A stretch of 64,000 bases of DNA from Mycolicibacterium novocastrense (GTDB lineage Bacteria; Actinomycetota; Actinomycetes; Mycobacteriales; Mycobacteriaceae), in the NCBI RefSeq assembly GCF_001570485.1, contig NZ_BCTA01000036.1, positions 558,001-622,000 on the forward strand. The letters run 5' to 3'. Position 1 is the stretch's first letter. The number at the start of each line of letters is the position of its first letter. A model generated the notes under the pieces. That model made no database searches and was not told the DNA's origin. It saw nothing but the letters and a program-made list of their open reading frames with translations. This document shows positions 51,980-59,871 of the stretch, piece after piece. A program made the position numbers and the translations under genes.

Positions 51980-52504
51980 ATGACTCCAGCCGAACACCTG
52001 CCGCACATCTCGCGCCGGGCCGCACTCGGTGCGCTCGGCCTCGGTGCCGCGGCCGTCGCCACCGCTCCGCATGCCGCGGCTCAGCTCGACCAGGGCTATG
52101 AGGCGATGTTGATGAAATGCATCGACCCCCGGTTCACCACCAACACGTGGAAGTACATGTCCGGCCGCGGCTGGCAGAACAACTACAGCCAGTTCGCCTT
52201 CGCCGGCGGACCCGTCGGCGCGGTCGCCCCCGCGTTCGCCGGCTGGCACGAGACATTCTGGGACAACCTCGCTATTTCGGTGGACCTGCACTGGCTGACG
52301 CGGTTGATCGGTATGGCGCACCGCGACTGCGGCGCGGCCGCGGCGGCCTACGGCGACCGGGTGCTGACCGACAAGGCGTACGAGACCGAGATGCTGTCGG
52401 GAGCGTTGCGGGCATTCCGCGACGAAGCCGGCCGGCGTCAACCCGCGCTCGTCGTCGAACTCGGCATCATGGATCTGAACGGAGTCGTCGAAGTCGTCAC
52501 CTGA
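51980..52504 (+). CDS. Exported beta-carbonic-anhydrase-like zinc protein
   Basis: 174 residues. The N-terminus ISRRAALGALGLGAAAVATA is a twin-arginine signal, so it is exported folded. The mature part shows KCIDPRF (Cys47, Asp49, Arg51) and AHRDCG (His114, Cys117): the C-x-D-x-R and H-x-x-C zinc and dyad residues of beta-carbonic anhydrases, in correct order and spacing. FAFAGGPVGAV sits between them, like the family FxRNAGN loop. It is shorter than usual and lies between lppW and trmD. M. tuberculosis has no such gene here as I recall. Confidence 0.7.
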   Translation: MTPAEHLPHISRRAALGALGLGAAAVATAPHAAAQLDQGYEAMLMKCIDPRFTTNTWKYMSGRGWQNNYSQFAFAGGPVGAVAPAFAGWHETFWDNLAISVDLHWLTRLIGMAHRDCGAAAAAYGDRVLTDKAYETEMLSGALRAFRDEAGRRQPALVVELGIMDLNGVVEVVT

Positions 52505-52509
52505 CGCGC

Positions 52510-53187
52510 TCAGTCGAGCAGGTCGGGTCGACGCTCGCGGGTGCGCTTCAAAGCTTGCTCGCGACGCCAGGCGGCGACCTTGGCATGATCACCGGAGAGC
52601 AGGATCTCGGGCACGTCGAGACCTCGCCAGCTGGGTGGCCGCGTGTAGCTTGGCCCCTCGAGAAGCCCTTCGGAATGCGAATCCTGTTGATGGGACGCTG
52701 GATTGCCGAGAACATCGGGCAGCAACCGCACAAGGGCCTCGATCATCACCAGTGCCGCCGACTCGCCGCCGGGCAGCACGTAGTCACCGATCGACACCTC
52801 CTCGACGCGCATGCGGCGGGCCGCGTCGTCAACGACGCGCTGATCGATTCCCTCGTAGCGTCCACACGCGAACACCAGGTGCTGCTCGGCCGCCCAGCGC
52901 TCCGCGTCGGCCTGTCGGAACAGCCTTCCCGCGGGCGTCGGCACCACCAGAAGCGTTTCGGTCGAACAGATCTCGTCGAGCGCCTCACCCCACACCGGCG
53001 CCTTCATCAACATGCCCGGTCCCCCGCCGTAGGGTGCGTCGTCGACCGACCGGTGCACATCGTGCGTCCAGCGCCGCAGGTCGTGCACCTCGAGCTGCAC
53101 GAGGCCGGACTCGATCGCCTTGCCGGGCAACGACTGTCGCAGTGGTTCGAGGTAGGCGGGAAAGATCGTGACGACGTCTATTCGCAT
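52510..53187 (-). CDS. trmD: tRNA (guanine-N1-)-methyltransferase
   Basis: 225 residues. TrmD methylates G37 of t[19 protein letters not shown] start, [29 protein letters not shown] and [19 protein letters not shown] form the deep trefoil-knot SAM site. ATG one base after the rimM stop; earlier codons overlap rimM. Part of the rpsP-KH-rimM-trmD operon. Confidence 0.96.
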   Translation of the reverse strand: MRIDVVTIFPAYLEPLRQSLPGKAIESGLVQLEVHDLRRWTHDVHRSVDDAPYGGGPGMLMKAPVWGEALDEICSTETLLVVPTPAGRLFRQADAERWAAEQHLVFACGRYEGIDQRVVDDAARRMRVEEVSIGDYVLPGGESAALVMIEALVRLLPDVLGNPASHQQDSHSEGLLEGPSYTRPPSWRGLDVPEILLSGDHAKVAAWRREQALKRTRERRPDLLD

Positions 53188-53188
53188 G

Positions 53189-53704
53189 TCAGATCTCCAG
53201 CAGGCCTTCCGGCGGATCGATTTCGATGAGCTCATCGGCCAACGACACCGACGTCACGATCGCGCTGACGAACGGCACCAGAACTTCGCGTTCGTCACCG
53301 TGGACCGCGAGCAGCTCACCGGCGGCCGTATGCAACACCTCGGTGACGGTGCCCACGTCGACGCCGCCCGTCGTCCGCACCCGCAGGCCCTCGAGCTGGT
53401 GGTCGTAGTACTCGTCGGGGTCGTCGATCGGCGGCAGTTCCCGCGAATCGACGAGGAACACGATGCCGCGCAGCGCGTCGGCGGCGTTGCGGTCGTCCAC
53501 GCCGTCGAACCGGACCAGCAGACGGCCACCGTGTTGACGGACCGACTCGATCGTGTATTGGCGCTCCGTGCCGCCCTTGGCGGGGCGCCCGCGCAGCGAC
53601 GTCCCTGCTGCGAACCGCGCGTCGGGATCGTCGGTGCGGACGTCCACCACCACTTCACCGGTGATGCCGTGCGCTTTGACGACGCGCCCGACCACGAGGT
53701 CCAT
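53189..53704 (-). CDS. rimM: 16S rRNA processing protein RimM
   Basis: 171 residues; assists 30S subunit maturation and binds S19. [22 protein letters not shown] is the N-terminal signature, [23 protein letters not shown] the first barrel, and [13 protein letters not shown] starts the PRC-barrel half. Between the KH gene (9 bp) and trmD (1 bp). Confidence 0.95.
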   Translation of the reverse strand: MDLVVGRVVKAHGITGEVVVDVRTDDPDARFAAGTSLRGRPAKGGTERQYTIESVRQHGGRLLVRFDGVDDRNAADALRGIVFLVDSRELPPIDDPDEYYDHQLEGLRVRTTGGVDVGTVTEVLHTAAGELLAVHGDEREVLVPFVSAIVTSVSLADELIEIDPPEGLLEI

Positions 53705-53713
53705 GCTGACCGG

Positions 53714-53956
53714 CTACTGGTCGGTGTCCACCACGTCGACGCGGATACCGCGGCCGCCGATTCCGGCGACCAGCGTGCGCAGCGCGGTCGCGGTGCGCCC
53801 ACCGCGTCCGATCACCTTGCCCAGGTCATCCGGGTGCACGTGAACCTCGACGGTGCGTCCGCGCCGGCTGGTCACCATGTCGACGCGGACGTCGTCCGGG
53901 TTGTCGACGATTCCGCGCACCAGGTGTTCGACCGCGTCGACGACGACAGAACTCAC
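53714..53956 (-). CDS. KH-domain RNA-binding protein (KhpA-like)
   Basis: 80 residues, a single KH domain with VHPDDLGKVIGRGGRTATALRTL, including the GxxG loop. Such proteins bind RNA with a KhpB partner in other bacteria. M. tuberculosis counterpart Rv2908c is in the same operon position between rpsP and rimM. Confidence 0.92.
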   Translation of the reverse strand: MSSVVVDAVEHLVRGIVDNPDDVRVDMVTSRRGRTVEVHVHPDDLGKVIGRGGRTATALRTLVAGIGGRGIRVDVVDTDQ

Positions 53957-53964
53957 GGCCCAAC

Positions 53965-54528
53965 TCAGCTTTCAGTGGCGCCGGCGACGGTGGCGTCCTC
54001 GCCCTCAGCCGGGGGCTCGGACTGGTCCTTGGCGGGCGCCGGATCGGCCTGGGCCTCGGCCTCGACGGCCTTCTGATCCGACTCGTCAGACGCCTTGCCG
54101 GAGTCCTTATCGGAGGCCTGCGCGGCCTTCTTGGCTGCGGGTGCCTTCTTCTTCTTGGGCTGGGTCGCCTCGGTGCTCGGACCGCCCTCGGCCTCCGCGA
54201 GCGCCGCGTTGAACAGGTCCAGCTTGCTGGGCTTGGGCTCCTTGACCTTCAGCGTGCCTTCCGCACCGGGCAGACCCTTGAACTTCTGCCAGTCACCGGT
54301 GATCTTCAGCAGTGCGAGAACCGGTTCGGTCGGCTGGGCGCCGACGCTGAGCCAGTACTGGGCCCGCTCCGAGTCGATCTCGATGAGGCTGGGGTCTTCC
54401 TTCGGGTGGTAGCGGCCGATCACCTCGATGGCGCGGCCCTGACGGCGGGTGCGCGCGTCGGCGACGGCGATGCGGTACTGGGGATTGCGGATCTTGCCAA
54501 GCCGCGCGAGCTTGATCTTTACAGCCAT
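53965..54528 (-). CDS. rpsP: 30S ribosomal protein S16 with long acidic tail
   Basis: 187 residues. The first 85 or so are S16: [62 protein letters not shown]. The rest is a low-complexity Ala/Glu/Lys/Asp tail ([13 protein letters not shown], then acidic), longer than the roughly 160-residue M. tuberculosis protein. First gene of the rpsP-KH-rimM-trmD operon; promoter at 54652-54709. Confidence 0.95.
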   Translation of the reverse strand: MAVKIKLARLGKIRNPQYRIAVADARTRRQGRAIEVIGRYHPKEDPSLIEIDSERAQYWLSVGAQPTEPVLALLKITGDWQKFKGLPGAEGTLKVKEPKPSKLDLFNAALAEAEGGPSTEATQPKKKKAPAAKKAAQASDKDSGKASDESDQKAVEAEAQADPAPAKDQSEPPAEGEDATVAGATES

Positions 54529-54651
54529 GTGCTACGTCTTCTCCTGTGATTGCCACGCTGGCAATTCAGCGATCGAAGCGGGTTGCCTCGGCCCGGTTTT
54601 GCCCTGCGCGTGTGACCGCCGCAGAAGCGCCCGGCGAAAGATCGCTCAGAA

Positions 54652-54709
54652 CGGGTCCTGCGGTAGACAGCCGCCTATTGTGCCAGAACAGCCCCGACCG
54701 GGAGAAATC
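54652..54709 (-). promoter_or_regulatory. Ribosomal-protein-type promoter of rpsP
   Basis: Same architecture as the rplS promoter: GATTTC, TCTGGCACAAT (-10 hexamer CACAAT at 54677-54682), 15 bases, GCAGGACCCG. Leader to the rpsP start is about 140 bases. Shared sequence and spacing suggest co-regulation of both ribosomal units. Confidence 0.6.
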
Positions 54710-54821
54710 CGCTGCGGGCACCCCTCCAGGCGGGCTTGATGGGTTGATCGCGGCCGTCGTCGATGTAACCGAGGGATCTTCGGACGCGACGTCGCCGACA
54801 TCGGGTTCGGCGGGGGCACGC

Positions 54822-55238
54822 TCAAACGAGTTTGTCGAAGCACTTCTCCTCGACCCGCTTGCTCATGCGCCAGCCCTCGGCGGTGCGTACGAATTCGTCG
54901 ACGTACCAGATCCCGACGAAGTAGATCTGGCCCTCACCGCCCATCACCATCGGGTTGAAGCAGATCGCGCGGGACGAGCCGGTGTCACCGGTGATGCGGA
55001 TATCGACGTTGCCCAGCATGTGGTAGTAGGCCGGGAAGTTGGGCAGCACGTCCTTGAGCCACGCCTTGACCTCCGGGAAGCGGCCGTCGATGCCGCCGGT
55101 CACGCGGTAGTCGATGTAGGCGTCCGGCGTGAAAACCCGGTCGAGGTCGTCGAATCGCTTCTGGTCGATGGCGCTCGAGTAGTCGATCAACAGCTGCTGT
55201 ATTTCGAAGCGGTCGGAAATCTCCTCGAGGCTCAACAT
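54822..55238 (-). CDS. SnoaL-like/NTF2-fold protein
   Basis: 138 residues: MLSLEEISDRFEIQQLLIDY, FDDLDRVFTPDAYIDYRVTGG, YYHMLGNVDIRITGDTGSSRA and GIWYVDEFVRTAEGWRMSKRV, a nuclear-transport-factor-2-like cone fold. Position after rpsP matches Rv2910c. The frame extends upstream but that part overlaps the carboxypeptidase signal region. No function known. Confidence 0.82.
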   Translation of the reverse strand: MLSLEEISDRFEIQQLLIDYSSAIDQKRFDDLDRVFTPDAYIDYRVTGGIDGRFPEVKAWLKDVLPNFPAYYHMLGNVDIRITGDTGSSRAICFNPMVMGGEGQIYFVGIWYVDEFVRTAEGWRMSKRVEEKCFDKLV

Positions 55239-55270
55239 GCGTCGATTGAACACGACTAGGCTGCCTGCCC

Positions 55271-56149
55271 ATGCGGAAGCTCTTGATCTGCTTGACCACT
55301 GTGTTGTGCCTGGTGGCCTTCGGTACATCCGGCGCCACCGCCGCGCCAGTCGGCATCAGCCAACCGTCGGGTTCGGTACCGATCCCCGAGGGCCCGGCCC
55401 GGGCATGGGTGCTCGCCGACATGGACACCGGTGCGGTGCTGGCCGCGCGCGACGAGTACGGCCAGTACGCGCCGGCCAGCACGATCAAAGTGCTGCTGGC
55501 GCTGACGGTCCTCGACGAACTGCCGCTCGACGCCACCGTGGTCGCCAACGAAGCCGACACCCGGGTGGAGTGCAACTGTGCGGGCGTCACACCCGGCATG
55601 GTCTACACGACGCGGCAACTGCTCGAGGCGATTCTTCTGGTGTCGGGCAACGACGCCGCCAACACGTTGGCCACCATGCTCGGTGGTTACGACGTCGCCG
55701 TGACGAAGATGAACGCCAAGGCCGCCCTGCTCGGCGCCCACGGCACCAACGCGGCGTCACCGTCGGGCCTCGACGGCCCCGGCATCGACATGTGGTCGTC
55801 CCCGCATGACCTGGCGGTCATCTTCCGCGCCGCGATGGCGAACCCGGTGTTCGCCTCGATCACCGCTGCGCCGACGGCCGTCTTCCCCACCAAGAGCGGC
55901 GACAAAGTCCTGGTCAACCAGGACGAGCTACTCAAGCGCTACCCGGGCATGCTCGGCGGGAAGACCGGGTTCACCGACCGCGCCCAGAAGACGTTCGTCG
56001 GCGCCGCCCAGCGCGACGGGCGCCGGTTGGTCGTCGCGCTGATGTACGGCATGGATAAGCCCGGTCAGCCGACCTACTGGGATCAGGCGTCCAGCTTGTT
56101 CGACTGGGGTTTCGCGCTGAGTCCCGGCGCCAGCATCGGCGCGCTGTGA
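55271..56149 (+). CDS. dacB2: D-alanyl-D-alanine carboxypeptidase (DacB2-like)
   Basis: 292 residues, exported (LLICLTTVLCLVAFGTSGAT). Low-molecular-weight penicillin-binding protein: PASTIKVLLALTV (S-x-x-K), LLVSGNDAANTLA (S-x-N) and GGKTGFTDRAQ (K-T-G) are complete. It trims D-Ala from peptidoglycan stem peptides. Position and length match Rv2911. A close paralogue follows. Confidence 0.92.
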   Translation: MRKLLICLTTVLCLVAFGTSGATAAPVGISQPSGSVPIPEGPARAWVLADMDTGAVLAARDEYGQYAPASTIKVLLALTVLDELPLDATVVANEADTRVECNCAGVTPGMVYTTRQLLEAILLVSGNDAANTLATMLGGYDVAVTKMNAKAALLGAHGTNAASPSGLDGPGIDMWSSPHDLAVIFRAAMANPVFASITAAPTAVFPTKSGDKVLVNQDELLKRYPGMLGGKTGFTDRAQKTFVGAAQRDGRRLVVALMYGMDKPGQPTYWDQASSLFDWGFALSPGASIGAL

Positions 56150-56222
56150 TCACCGGTTAAGTTGCTCGATCGCAACGCATCCGAGACCGGAACACCGAAC
56201 CCCGCCGATACGCTCGGCGGTC

Positions 56223-57068
56223 ATGCGAAGCATGTCGGCTGCGTTGGCCATCGCGCTGACTTGCGCAACGACCCTGGCCATCGGCCTAGCCGCACCCGCC
56301 CCGGCCCAGCCGCGAGGCGAACCGTCGGGCGCTGTCGCGCTGCCCGACGGGCCTGCTCAAGCCTGGGTGCTCGCTGACGTCGATTCGGGTCGAATCCTGG
56401 CTTCGCGCAATCCCTATGAGCCCCATGCACCCGCGAGCACTATCAAGGCGCTACTCGCGATGGTGGTACTGGACCACCTGCCGCTGAACGCGGTGATCGC
56501 AGCAAGGCCGGCGGCCGCTGACGTCGAATGCTCTTGTGCCGGAGTGAAAGCCGGGCGCGCCTACACCGTGCGCCAACTGCTCGACGGGCTGATGTTGGTC
56601 TCGGGTAACGACGCCGCCAACGTTCTGGCCGACGGTCTCGGTGGTTACCGCGTCGCGGTGGCGAAGATGAACGCCAAGGCGCAGTCCCTGGGCGCACGCA
56701 GCACACGTGCCTCATCGCCGTCGGGGCTCGACGGCCCCGGCATGGAGTCGTTCACCACCGCCAGCGACCTCGCGCAGATCTATCGCCATGCGCTGCGGTA
56801 TCCCGTGTTCGCCGCGATCGTGCGCCAGCCGTCGTCGTTGATCCCGACCGACAACGGCCCGAAGACGATCACCAACCAGAACCAGTTGCTCGAGCGGTAT
56901 CCGGGCACGCTCGTCGGCAAGACCGGCTACACCAACCTGGCTCGCGACACGTTCGCCGCCGCCGCCCAACGCGGCAACCGCCGATTGGTGGTCGCGCAGC
57001 TGTACGGCAACGGAGACCTTTACGGTCAGGCGATCAAACTGTTCGACTGGGGCTTCGCCCAGCCCTAA
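56223..57068 (+). CDS. D-alanyl-D-alanine carboxypeptidase paralogue
   Basis: 281 residues, exported (MSAALAIALTCATTLAIGLA). Active-site motifs PASTIKALLAMVV, LMLVSGNDAANVL and VGKTGYTNLARD are intact, in the same spacing as the neighbour at 55271-56149. Clearly a tandem duplicate, since blocks such as DVECSCAGVKAG match VECNCAGVTPG. Only one copy is known to me here in M. tuberculosis. Confidence 0.92.
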   Translation: MRSMSAALAIALTCATTLAIGLAAPAPAQPRGEPSGAVALPDGPAQAWVLADVDSGRILASRNPYEPHAPASTIKALLAMVVLDHLPLNAVIAARPAAADVECSCAGVKAGRAYTVRQLLDGLMLVSGNDAANVLADGLGGYRVAVAKMNAKAQSLGARSTRASSPSGLDGPGMESFTTASDLAQIYRHALRYPVFAAIVRQPSSLIPTDNGPKTITNQNQLLERYPGTLVGKTGYTNLARDTFAAAAQRGNRRLVVAQLYGNGDLYGQAIKLFDWGFAQP

Positions 57069-57073
57069 ATTCC

Positions 57074-57133
57074 GCGAGCGACCGCGTTTGCGCACGACAC
57101 GCCGCAGGTTCACGGCATTTTGCGGTCGCTCGC
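57074..57133. repeat. Intergenic inverted repeat
   Basis: GCGAGCGACCGC (57074-57085) and its exact complement GCGGTCGCTCGC (57122-57133), 36 bp apart. It lies between the convergent carboxypeptidase and amidohydrolase genes and may act as a two-way terminator. It resembles the outer arms at 34009-34066, so it may belong to a dispersed intergenic repeat. Confidence 0.6.
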
Positions 57134-57137
57134 GAGC

Positions 57138-58232
57138 TCAGGAAAAGATGCGGCCGCGCAGGATGACCAGATCCGGGCGGGTGAGGACGGCGGCGCCGTT
57201 GCGCGGATCCTCGGCGTAACACACCAGGTCGGCGGGTGCGCCGTGTTCCATGCCCGGCCGGCCCAGCCACTCGCGGGCGCTCCAACACGCCGCGCCCAGG
57301 GCTTGCGTCGGCGTCATCCCGATACCGGTGAGCGCCTCGATCTCGTCGGCGATGCGGCCGTGCGCGACCATGCTGCCCGCATCGGTGCCCGCATAGATCG
57401 GCACCCCGGCCTCCCTGGCCGCGGCGATGCGCGGATAGCACTTCTCGTGCAGGTCCCGCATGTGCTTGGCGTATTTCGGGTACTTCGCGGCGCCGTCGGC
57501 GATGCCCGGAAAGTTGGCGATGTTGATCAGCGTCGGCACCAGCGCAGTGCCGTACTCGACCATCAGGTCGATGGTGTCGTCGGTCAGGCCGGTTCCGTGC
57601 TCGATGCAGTCGATCCCCGCCTTGATCAGCCCCGGCAGCGCGTCCTCGCTGAACACGTGCGCGGTCACGCGGGCGCCGTTGTCGTGCGCGGCGTCGATCG
57701 CGGCCTTGAGCACGTCGTCGGACCACAACGGCGCCAGGTCGCCGACCTCGCGGTCGATCCAGTCGCCGACGAGCTTGACCCACCCGTCGCCGAACCGCGC
57801 CTGCTCGGCCACCGCCTCGGGTAGCGCGGATTCGTCGTCCAATTCGATCGCGAACCCGCGCTGATAGCGCTTGGGTCTGGCGAGGTGGCGGCCCGCGCGG
57901 ATGATCTCCGGAAGATCGTCGTGGTCGGCGAGACTGCGGGTGTCGATCGGGGAACCGGCATCACGCAGCAGCAGCGCACCGACATCGCGTTCGATCGCGG
58001 CCTGCTCGATGCAGTCGTCGAGGTTGTCGAGCGGGCCGTGATCGCCGAGACCCACGTGGCAGTGCGCGTCGACGAGCCCCGGCAGGATCCAGCCGCCATA
58101 CCCATCAGCACCGAAGACCGTCTCTGCGCCGCTGACCGGTTCGGCGCTGAGCACACCACCGTCGATCCACCACTCCACCGGTTGCTCGTCGGGCAGTCCG
58201 ATGCCGCGGACATGAAGAACGGGCAGCGTCAC
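57138..58232 (-). CDS. Metal-dependent amidohydrolase
   Basis: 364 residues of the amidohydrolase superfamily: LPGLVDAHCHVGLGD (H-x-H), GWVKLVGD (bridging Lys), ARVTAHVFSED and CIEHGTGL (His ligands), IYAGTDAGSM (catalytic Asp). Corresponds to Rv2915c by position beside ffh. Cytoplasmic; hydrolyses an amide or ester of unknown identity. One base separates it from ffh. Confidence 0.88.
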   Translation of the reverse strand: MTLPVLHVRGIGLPDEQPVEWWIDGGVLSAEPVSGAETVFGADGYGGWILPGLVDAHCHVGLGDHGPLDNLDDCIEQAAIERDVGALLLRDAGSPIDTRSLADHDDLPEIIRAGRHLARPKRYQRGFAIELDDESALPEAVAEQARFGDGWVKLVGDWIDREVGDLAPLWSDDVLKAAIDAAHDNGARVTAHVFSEDALPGLIKAGIDCIEHGTGLTDDTIDLMVEYGTALVPTLINIANFPGIADGAAKYPKYAKHMRDLHEKCYPRIAAAREAGVPIYAGTDAGSMVAHGRIADEIEALTGIGMTPTQALGAACWSAREWLGRPGMEHGAPADLVCYAEDPRNGAAVLTRPDLVILRGRIFS

Positions 58233-58233
58233 G

Positions 58234-59802
58234 CTACTTCTGGCCCGGGAACTTCAGCTTGGACAGATCGATGTCGGCGAGCCCGGGCGGGAGCTCGTCG
58301 AGACCCTTGGGCATATCGGACAGGTCGGGGAAACCCGCGGGCATACCCGGCATTGCGGCGCCGAGGGGATTCCGCACCTTCGGCGGAGTCGGGCCCCGGC
58401 CCGACTTCTTGTTCTTTCCGCTCTTCTTCTTGTTCTTGCTGGTCTTGCGAGAGTTCTTGCGGCCGAATGGCATTCCCATCTGGCCGGCCATCTGCGACAT
58501 CATCTTGCGGGCCTCGAAGAACCGCTCGACGAGCTGGTTGACCTCGCCGACGGTCACCCCCGACCCGTTGGCGATGCGCAGCCGGCGCGACCCGTTGATG
58601 ATCTTGGGGTCGGCGCGCTCCTCGGGCGTCATACCGCGGATGATCGCTTGCAGCCGGTCGAGCTGTTTGTCGTCGACGGCGGCCAGCGCATCCTTCATCT
58701 GGCCCGCGCCGGGCAGCATGCCCAGCAGGTTGCCGATCGGGCCCATCTTGCGGATCGCCAGCATCTGCTCGAGGAAGTCCTCCAGCGTCAGTTCGCCACT
58801 GCCGATCTTGGCTGCGGCCTCTTCGGCTTTCTGGGCGTCGAAGACCTGCTCGGCCTGCTCGATCAACGACAGCACATCGCCCATGCCGAGGATGCGGCTG
58901 GCCATCCGGTCGGGGTGGAAGACGTCGAAGTCCTCGAGCTTCTCACCGCTGGAGGCGAACAGGATCGGCACGCCGGTGATCTCGCGGACCGAGAGCGCTG
59001 CACCGCCGCGGGCGTCGCCGTCGAGCTTGGTCAACACCACCCCGGTGAACCCGACGCCCTCGCGGAACGCCTCGGCGGTGGTCACGGCGTCCTGGCCGAT
59101 CATCGCGTCCAGGACGAAGATCACTTCGTCCGGATCGACGGCCTGCCTGATGGCGGCGGCCTGGCTCATCAGCTCGTCGTCGATGCCGAGGCGGCCCGCG
59201 GTGTCGACGATGACCACGTCGAAGTGCTTGGCCTTGGCCTCGGCCAGGCCGGCGGCCGCGACCGCGACCGGATCACCGGGAGCCGCGTCCGGTGCGCCGT
59301 CGGCCGACACCCCGGGGTGGGGCGCGAACACCGCGACGTCGGCGCGCTGGCCGACGATCTGCAGCTGATTCACCGCACCGGGCCGCTGCAGGTCGCAGGC
59401 CACCAACAGCGGCGTATGCCCTTGTACACGAAGCCATCTCGCGAGCTTGCCGGCCAGGGTGGTCTTACCCGAACCCTGAAGACCGGCCAGCATGATCACC
59501 GTCGGCGGTGTCTTCGCGAAGGCCAGCGGGCGGGTCTCACCGCCGAGGATGCCGATCAGTTCCTCGTTGACGATCTTGACGACCTGCTGGGCCGGGTTGA
59601 GCGCACCGGACACCTCGGCGCCGCGGGCACGCTCCTTGATCCGGTTCACGAAGGCGCGTACGACGGGCAGCGACACGTCGGCTTCCAACAGCGCCAACCG
59701 GATCTCGCGGGTGGTCGCGTCGATATCGGCGTCGGTCAGCCGCCCTTTGCCGCGCAGGCCCTGCAGGGCCCCGGTCAACCGGTCGGACAGGGATTCAAAC
59801 AC
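58234..59802 (-). CDS. ffh: Signal recognition particle protein Ffh
   Basis: 522 residues. N domain, then GTPase: GLQGSGKTTLAGKLA, DLQRPGAVNQLQ, VIVDTAGRLGIDD, LTKLDGDARGGAAL; then the Met-rich M domain (QMLAIRKMGPIGNLLGMLPG, MMSQMAGQMGMPFGRK) that binds 4.5S RNA and signal sequences. Basic Lys-rich linker before the C-terminus. Confidence 0.97.
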   Translation of the reverse strand: MFESLSDRLTGALQGLRGKGRLTDADIDATTREIRLALLEADVSLPVVRAFVNRIKERARGAEVSGALNPAQQVVKIVNEELIGILGGETRPLAFAKTPPTVIMLAGLQGSGKTTLAGKLARWLRVQGHTPLLVACDLQRPGAVNQLQIVGQRADVAVFAPHPGVSADGAPDAAPGDPVAVAAAGLAEAKAKHFDVVIVDTAGRLGIDDELMSQAAAIRQAVDPDEVIFVLDAMIGQDAVTTAEAFREGVGFTGVVLTKLDGDARGGAALSVREITGVPILFASSGEKLEDFDVFHPDRMASRILGMGDVLSLIEQAEQVFDAQKAEEAAAKIGSGELTLEDFLEQMLAIRKMGPIGNLLGMLPGAGQMKDALAAVDDKQLDRLQAIIRGMTPEERADPKIINGSRRLRIANGSGVTVGEVNQLVERFFEARKMMSQMAGQMGMPFGRKNSRKTSKNKKKSGKNKKSGRGPTPPKVRNPLGAAMPGMPAGFPDLSDMPKGLDELPPGLADIDLSKLKFPGQK

Positions 59803-59871
59803 GACGTCCAGCCTAATGGGAGCCGGCAGCGGGGCGCCCGAGCAGGGCGTGCGCCGCGGAAACGGGCGTGA

